Source: an uncultured Oscillospiraceae bacterium (GTDB taxonomy: Bacteria > Bacillota > Clostridia > Oscillospirales > Oscillospiraceae). Taken from it: 9,323 nucleotides of DNA. Numbering within the stretch: position 1 is the stretch's first letter; every line of letters begins with the position of its first letter. Shown piece by piece: positions 5,954 to 9,323 of the stretch. Made by a program: the position numbers and the translations under genes. The stretch spans positions 1-9,323 of the forward strand of contig CANRBW010000053.1 of assembly GCA_947628975.1 (NCBI GenBank). Direction: 5' to 3'. The notes under the pieces are model-generated. The model searched no databases and was not told where the DNA came from. It was given only the letters and a program-made list of their open reading frames with translations.

Positions 5954-5971
5954 CCGCCCCGCGCGGGGCGG
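5954..5971. promoter_or_regulatory. Perfect 18-bp palindrome in the pfkA leader, candidate operator or hairpin
   Basis: CCGCCCCGC followed immediately by its reverse complement GCGGGGCGG, just downstream of the predicted start and four bases before the AGGAGG of pfkA. It could bind a dimeric regulator, or form an RNA hairpin beside the ribosome site. It does not match the CcpA (cre) or Rex consensus. Confidence 0.5.
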
Positions 5972-5990
5972 AAACAGGAGGACACTAGAG

Positions 5991-7007
5991 ATGGAACAGC
6001 GGGTAAAACGGATCGGGATCCTCACCAGCGGGGGAGACGCCCCCGGCATGAACGCGGCGGTCCGGGCGGTGGTCCGCACCGCCATAGACAACAACATCGA
6101 GTGCGTGGGCATCCGCCGGGGCTGGAGCGGGCTGATCAACCGGGACTTCCTCCCCATGGACAACGCCAGCGTCAACCACATCATCAACAAGGGCGGCACC
6201 ATCCTCTACACCGCCCGCTGTGCCGAGTTCATGGACGCGGAGGGCCGGGAGAAGGCCATCGGCACCTGCAAGCTGCTGGGGCTGGACGGCATCGTGGCCA
6301 TCGGCGGGGACGGCACCTTCCGGGGGGCGCTGGCCCTGTCCAGGCAGGTGGCGGAGTCGGGCCAGAACCTGGCGGTGATCGGCATCCCCGCCACCATCGA
6401 CAACGACATCGGCTGCTCCAACTACACCATCGGCTTTGACACCGCCTGCAACACCGCCGTGGAGTGCATCGACAAGCTCCGGGACACCATGCAGTCCCAC
6501 GAGCGGTGCTCGGTGGTGGAGGTCATGGGCCGCCACGCCGGGTTTTTGGCCCTGTATGTGGGCATCTCCGTGGGGGCCACCGCCGTGCTCATCCCGGAGC
6601 ACCAGGTGGACTTCCAGCGGGACGTGGTGGAGAAGATCCGCCAGGCCCGGCTGGCGGGCACCACCCACTTCATGATCGTGGTGGCCGAGGGGGCGGGCAG
6701 TGCCGTGGAGATCGGCGCGCGCATCCGCGAGGCCACCGGCCTGGACCCCAGGGTGACGGTGCTGGGCCACATCCAGCGGGGCGGCGCCCCCACCGCGCGG
6801 GACCGGGAGACCGCCAGCCGCATGGGCTACGAGGCGGTGATGGCCCTTCTGGCCGGGAAGGGGAACCGCATCATCGGCACCAGGGACGGCCGCCTCACCG
6901 ATATGGACATGGAGGAGGCCCTGGCCATGGAGAAGAAGCTGGAGATGTACCGCTACGACGTGCTGGAGGCGCTGACCCCCGGCCGGCCCCGCCCCGCCGG
7001 GGCGTGA
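5991..7007 (+). CDS. pfkA: 6-phosphofructokinase, ATP-type
   Basis: Phosphorylates fructose 6-phosphate to the 1,6-bisphosphate, the committed step of glycolysis; cytoplasmic tetramer in the family. Length 338 residues, slightly longer than the usual 320, mostly because of a Pro/Arg/Gly-rich tail (329-338). Key motifs are GGDAPGMNA (14-22), Arg76 in the ATP-site segment YTARCAEF, GGDGTF (105-110), PATIDND (133-139) with the catalytic Asp137, MGRHAG (179-184) and LGHIQRGG (258-265). Gly108 corresponds to E. coli Gly104, which points to ATP; pyrophosphate enzymes carry Asp there. The next marker, Gly124 in E. coli and Lys in pyrophosphate enzymes, is Ala134 here, again small. Start ATG has AGGAGG nine bases upstream. 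It appears monocistronic, with its own promoter and following hairpins. Confidence 0.95.
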   Translation: MEQRVKRIGILTSGGDAPGMNAAVRAVVRTAIDNNIECVGIRRGWSGLINRDFLPMDNASVNHIINKGGTILYTARCAEFMDAEGREKAIGTCKLLGLDGIVAIGGDGTFRGALALSRQVAESGQNLAVIGIPATIDNDIGCSNYTIGFDTACNTAVECIDKLRDTMQSHERCSVVEVMGRHAGFLALYVGISVGATAVLIPEHQVDFQRDVVEKIRQARLAGTTHFMIVVAEGAGSAVEIGARIREATGLDPRVTVLGHIQRGGAPTARDRETASRMGYEAVMALLAGKGNRIIGTRDGRLTDMDMEEALAMEKKLEMYRYDVLEALTPGRPRPAGA

Positions 7008-7011
7008 GGTC

Positions 7012-7062
7012 GGGGCGGACGCCCCTGGCCGGACCGACAGGCCCCCGGCGGCAGCCGGGGGC
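7012..7062 (+). terminator. Two tandem hairpins after pfkA, possible terminator without T tract
   Basis: GGGGC-GGAC-GCCCC at 7012-7025 is followed by a perfect 9-bp stem (7041-7049 with 7054-7062, loop GGCA). Neither has a run of T behind it. The second may stop polymerase weakly or just shield the 3' end of the pfkA message. Confidence 0.4.
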
Positions 7063-7120
7063 TTGGGCAGGTCACCGGTGTTCCGGGGGGCGGAGCCGGG
7101 GCGATTTGTGATTTTTCCCC

Positions 7121-7149
7121 TTGCCTTTTCCGCCGCCGTGTGGTACACT
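7121..7149 (+). promoter_or_regulatory. Promoter of the uracil permease leader
   Basis: TTGCCT at 7121-7126 and TACACT at 7144-7149 are 17 bases apart, and the -10 carries the TGN extension (TGG). The predicted start is near 7156, about 160 bases upstream of the permease start codon, giving a long leader that contains a reading frame and a terminator. Confidence 0.65.
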
Positions 7150-7181
7150 ATCCCAGAAGTGAGCGAAGGGAGGGGAGCGCC

Positions 7182-7271
7182 ATGTTGACCAGCCGTCGGA
7201 GTATGCCGCTGCGGCCGGACCGGGCCGTTTCTTTCCGCTTTTCCCCTTCTTTTTCTCCCGTAACCGGCTAA
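7182..7271 (+). CDS. Putative 29-residue leader peptide of the uracil permease attenuator
   Basis: A short frame, ATG at 7182 to TAA at 7269-7271, encoding MLTSRRSMPLRPDRAV then SFRFSPSFSPVTG. It has a good ribosome site (GGGAGGGGAG, about four to eight bases before the ATG). It lies between a promoter and an intrinsic terminator. From codon 16 on, the codons are mostly U- and C-rich (Phe, Ser, Pro) because they form the pyrimidine tract 7228-7259. The last three sense codons and first base of the stop make up the 5' arm of the terminator hairpin, so a ribosome finishing this frame would cover that arm. I infer that translation itself is regulatory and that the peptide sequence matters little. 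There is no homologue I recognise, and expression is unproven. Confidence 0.55.
   Translation: MLTSRRSMPLRPDRAVSFRFSPSFSPVTG
7228..7259 (+). promoter_or_regulatory. Pyrimidine-rich tract, candidate UTP-sensitive pause region
   Basis: Of 32 bases, 31 are C or T and 18 are T, including runs of four (7239-7242) and five (7250-7254). It ends four bases before the terminator stem, inside the leader reading frame. In E. coli pyrBI a similar U-rich stretch slows RNA polymerase when UTP is low. The same role here is inferred. Confidence 0.5.
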
Positions 7272-7287
7272 GAGCCGGTATTTTTTT
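7263..7287 (+). terminator. Intrinsic terminator in the permease leader (attenuator)
   Basis: ACCGGCT (7263-7269) pairs perfectly with AGCCGGT (7273-7279) across the loop AAG, followed by one A and seven T (7281-7287). This is a textbook intrinsic terminator, yet it lies between the promoter and the permease gene, 28 bases before the start codon. It therefore must be conditional for the permease to be expressed from that promoter. Confidence 0.85.
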
Positions 7288-7315
7288 GTCCAAAAGAGAA
7301 AGGAGTACATGAGAA

Positions 7316-8716
7316 ATGAGCGAGAAAAAGACCGCCCTGGGCACCGAGCCTGTGCGGGACGCTCGGGCTCTGGGCATTCCCAAAATGCTGATCCTGGGTC
7401 TCCAGCATATGTTCGCCATGTTCGGGGCCACCATCCTGGTGCCCATCCTGGTGAACAGCCAGCAGAGCGCCAGCGGCGCGGACATCAGCATGCCCCTGTC
7501 CATCCAGACCACCCTGTTCTTCGCCGGGTTCGGCACCCTGCTGTTCCACGTCTGCTCCAAGCTGAAGGTGCCCGCCTTCCTGGGCTCCTCCTTCGCCTTC
7601 CTGGGCGGCTTTGCCGCCATGGGCGGGATGAGCGAGGGGATCTACGCCACCATGTCCCAGGCGGAGAAGCTCCAGTACACCTGCGGCGGCATCGTGGTGG
7701 CGGGCCTTCTCTATCTGGTGCTGGCCCTCATCATCAAGCTGGTGGGCGTGCACAAGGTCATGCGCTTCCTGCCCCCGGTGGTCACCGGCCCCATCATCAT
7801 CTGCATCGGCCTGAACCTTGCCCCCTCCGCGGTGAACAACGCCTCCTCCTGCTGGTGGCTGGCTCTGGTGGCCATGGCCATCATCATCGTGTGCAACATC
7901 TGGGGTAAGGGGATGGTGAAGATCATCCCCATCCTCCTGGGCGTGGTGGGCAGCTATCTGGTCGCCGCCATCGTCACCCTGGCCGGCGGGCCCCAGCTCA
8001 TCGACTTCGCCAGCCTCAAGACCGCCCAGGTGGTGGGCCTCCAGCCCTTCTTCACCGACTTCTCCGGCTCCATCGCCAAGTTTGACCTCTCCGCCATCCT
8101 GGTCATGGCCCCCATCGCCATCGCCTCCATGATGGAGCACATCGGCGATATGTCCGCCATCTCCGCCACCGTGGGGGAGAACTTCATCGAGGATCCCGGC
8201 CTCCACCGCACCTTGATCGGCGACGGCCTGGCCACCTCCCTGGCCGGTCTGTTCGGCGGCCCGGCCAACACCACCTACGGCGAGAACACCGGCGTGCTGG
8301 TCCTCAGCCGGGTCTATGACCCCCGGGTCATCCGCCTGGCCGCCCTCTACGCCCTGGTGCTGTCCTTCAGCCCCCTGTTCGCCGCCTTCATCGGCTCCAT
8401 CCCCTCCGCCATCATCGGCGGCGTGAGCTTCATCCTCTACGGCATGATCTCCGCCATCGGGGTGCGGAACCTGGTGGAGAACCGGGTGGACTTCACCAAC
8501 TCCCGCAACCTCATCATCGCCGCCACCGTGCTGGTCTGCGGCCTGGGCTTCTCCGGCGGCCTGACCTTCCAGGTGGGCGGCGCCTCCATCACCCTCACCG
8601 GTCTGGCCATCGCCGCCATCGCCGGCATCCTGCTCAACGCCATCCTCCCCGGCAAGGACTTCCAGTACGGCGGCACCGGCAAGGCCGACGGCTCCGCCAA
8701 CCTGGGCCAGTATTGA
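7316..8716 (+). CDS. uraA: Uracil permease (UraA/PyrP, nucleobase:cation symporter 2 family)
   Basis: Membrane protein that imports uracil with protons for pyrimidine salvage; 466 residues, somewhat longer than E. coli UraA (429). Signature segments are LQHMFAMFGATILVP with Gln30-His31 near the first membrane span, MMEHIGDMSA with Glu274 in the span that binds the base, and NTTYGENTGV (318-327) with Glu323. The NTTYGEN form is that of uracil carriers; xanthine/urate carriers differ here. Many hydrophobic spans run from about 22 to 445, consistent with the 14-helix fold. The start is the ATG at 7316 with AGGAG ten bases upstream; the ATG at 7309 is in another frame and too close to the ribosome site. 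It appears monocistronic, with a leader attenuator before it and a strong terminator behind. Regulation by pyrimidine supply is therefore likely. Confidence 0.93.
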   Translation: MSEKKTALGTEPVRDARALGIPKMLILGLQHMFAMFGATILVPILVNSQQSASGADISMPLSIQTTLFFAGFGTLLFHVCSKLKVPAFLGSSFAFLGGFAAMGGMSEGIYATMSQAEKLQYTCGGIVVAGLLYLVLALIIKLVGVHKVMRFLPPVVTGPIIICIGLNLAPSAVNNASSCWWLALVAMAIIIVCNIWGKGMVKIIPILLGVVGSYLVAAIVTLAGGPQLIDFASLKTAQVVGLQPFFTDFSGSIAKFDLSAILVMAPIAIASMMEHIGDMSAISATVGENFIEDPGLHRTLIGDGLATSLAGLFGGPANTTYGENTGVLVLSRVYDPRVIRLAALYALVLSFSPLFAAFIGSIPSAIIGGVSFILYGMISAIGVRNLVENRVDFTNSRNLIIAATVLVCGLGFSGGLTFQVGGASITLTGLAIAAIAGILLNAILPGKDFQYGGTGKADGSANLGQY

Positions 8717-8748
8717 TCCCGCCGGACTTCACAGCTTTTTTCGGGACG

Positions 8749-8790
8749 AAGGCCGCCCGCCGGACCATCCGGCGGGCGGCCTTTTCTTAT
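8749..8790 (+). terminator. Strong intrinsic terminator after the uracil permease
   Basis: A perfect 16-bp stem (8749-8764 with 8768-8783), loop CCA, followed by TTTTCTTAT counting the last paired bases. It ends the permease transcript. The converging minus-strand gene stops at 8826, so the hairpin may also limit transcription from that side, although the T tract there is poor. Confidence 0.9.
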
Positions 8791-8825
8791 CCGGGACGGC
8801 CTCTGGACCGCCGGTCACCGGGGCA

Positions 8826-9323
8826 TCAGGTGGGCTCCGGCGTTTTTCCGCCCCTGGGAGGCAGCAGGGACCGGACCAGCTCCGCCGCCGCCAGTACCAG
8901 GGCGGCCAGCATCATCCACGCCCCCCAGGACATGGGGAAAGCGTAGCGCAGGGTGAGGTAGGCGTGGTAGCCCCCCAGGGCGGCCACCTGGATCAGCGCC
9001 GCCGCCGGGGCCCGGCGGGGCGAGCCCATGGCCCACACCACCGACAGGGCCTCCGCCAGGAAGAAGTACCGCTCGTGCATATGGGGCAGCAGCAGCGGGA
9101 CCCCCACCGCCAGCACCAGGGCGGCGGTCAGCAGGTGGCCGTTGGAGAGCCGCCGCCGCATCGGGAACAGCCCCGCCAGCAGGGCCAGCACCAGGGCGAA
9201 GGCGGCCAGGATCCCCAGCCGGGCCCAGAGGGCGGCGTCCCCCTCCGCCCCCGGGGGGATCAGGGCGTAGAGGGAGGGGGCGTTGAGGGTGAGGCGATCG
9301 TTGTAGAGCCCCACCTGGTTGAC
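8826..9323 (-). CDS. C-terminal part of a polytopic membrane protein, Gpi18-like mannosyltransferase-related
   Basis: The last 165 residues of a gene that continues beyond the window; the frame is open to the edge, so no start is visible here. About five hydrophobic spans can be seen (roughly 33-53, 63-80, 86-100, 106-124, 131-150). The motif PHMHERYFF (80-88) and the preceding LYNDRLTLNAPSLYALIP are reminiscent of the COG5542/Gpi18-like group and related GT-C glycosyltransferases, where MHERY followed by a hydrophobic helix is recurrent. Such proteins use lipid-linked sugars at the outer membrane face to build surface glycans. The catalytic N-terminal loop lies outside the window, so activity cannot be judged. 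It ends with a short basic/proline tail and converges on the uracil permease gene. Confidence 0.7.
   Translation of the reverse strand, partial: VNQVGLYNDRLTLNAPSLYALIPPGAEGDAALWARLGILAAFALVLALLAGLFPMRRRLSNGHLLTAALVLAVGVPLLLPHMHERYFFLAEALSVVWAMGSPRRAPAAALIQVAALGGYHAYLTLRYAFPMSWGAWMMLAALVLAAAELVRSLLPPRGGKTPEPT

Noticed and set aside
7150..7280. Purine riboswitch or T-box upstream of the permease
   Set aside because: I found neither the conserved purine-riboswitch core nor a T-box sequence, and the downstream carrier is of the uracil type.
5985..7310. Minus-strand open frame opposite pfkA and the permease leader
   Set aside because: Opposite-strand shadow of phosphofructokinase; His/Gly/Val-rich composition and no recognisable motif.
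7268..8206. Minus-strand open frame opposite the uracil permease
   Set aside because: Extremely His/Asp/Gly-rich, the mirror of Ile/Val/Ala codons of a membrane protein. No ribosome site of note.

Overview
The window looks like chromosomal DNA from a GC-rich, endospore-forming Firmicute, most likely a Clostridia member of the Oscillospiraceae (Flavonifractor/Lawsonibacter-like). This is inferred from the dipicolinate synthase pair (spore-specific), the Gram-positive style ABC efflux operon, purine-rich Shine-Dalgarno sequences, and strong G/C third-position bias. That bias also creates many long open frames on the wrong strand. No rRNA, tRNA, CRISPR array, IS element or phage gene was recognised.

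Layout. Positions 1-2893 (minus strand) hold an efflux operon read right to left: a HlyD-type adaptor with an apparently doubled core, an ABC ATPase, and a MacB-like permease cut by the window edge. Positions 2894-3165 are a divergent control region in which a minus-strand and a plus-strand promoter appear to share one -35 sequence. Positions 3166-4190 (plus) hold a small XRE-type regulator translationally coupled to an ExoIII-family AP endonuclease, closed by a terminator. Positions 4367-5825 (plus) hold dpaA-dpaB (spoVFA/spoVFB), which make dipicolinic acid for the spore core. Positions 5991-7007 (plus) hold 6-phosphofructokinase with its own sigma-A-type promoter and a perfect 18-bp palindrome in the leader. 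Positions 7316-8716 (plus) hold a UraA-type uracil permease followed by a strong terminator. Positions 8826-9323 (minus) are the C-terminal end of a polytopic membrane protein resembling Gpi18-like mannosyltransferases.

The most interesting element is the uracil permease leader (about 7121-7315). It has a promoter, a well-placed Shine-Dalgarno, a 29-codon reading frame containing a U/C-rich stretch, and an intrinsic terminator whose 5' arm is covered by the last leader codons. This layout matches the logic of the E. coli pyrBI attenuator, where UTP-dependent RNA polymerase pausing and coupled translation decide read-through. Here it would control uracil uptake in a Firmicute, where PyrR-based attenuation is the usual expectation; I see no PyrR-binding motif in this leader.
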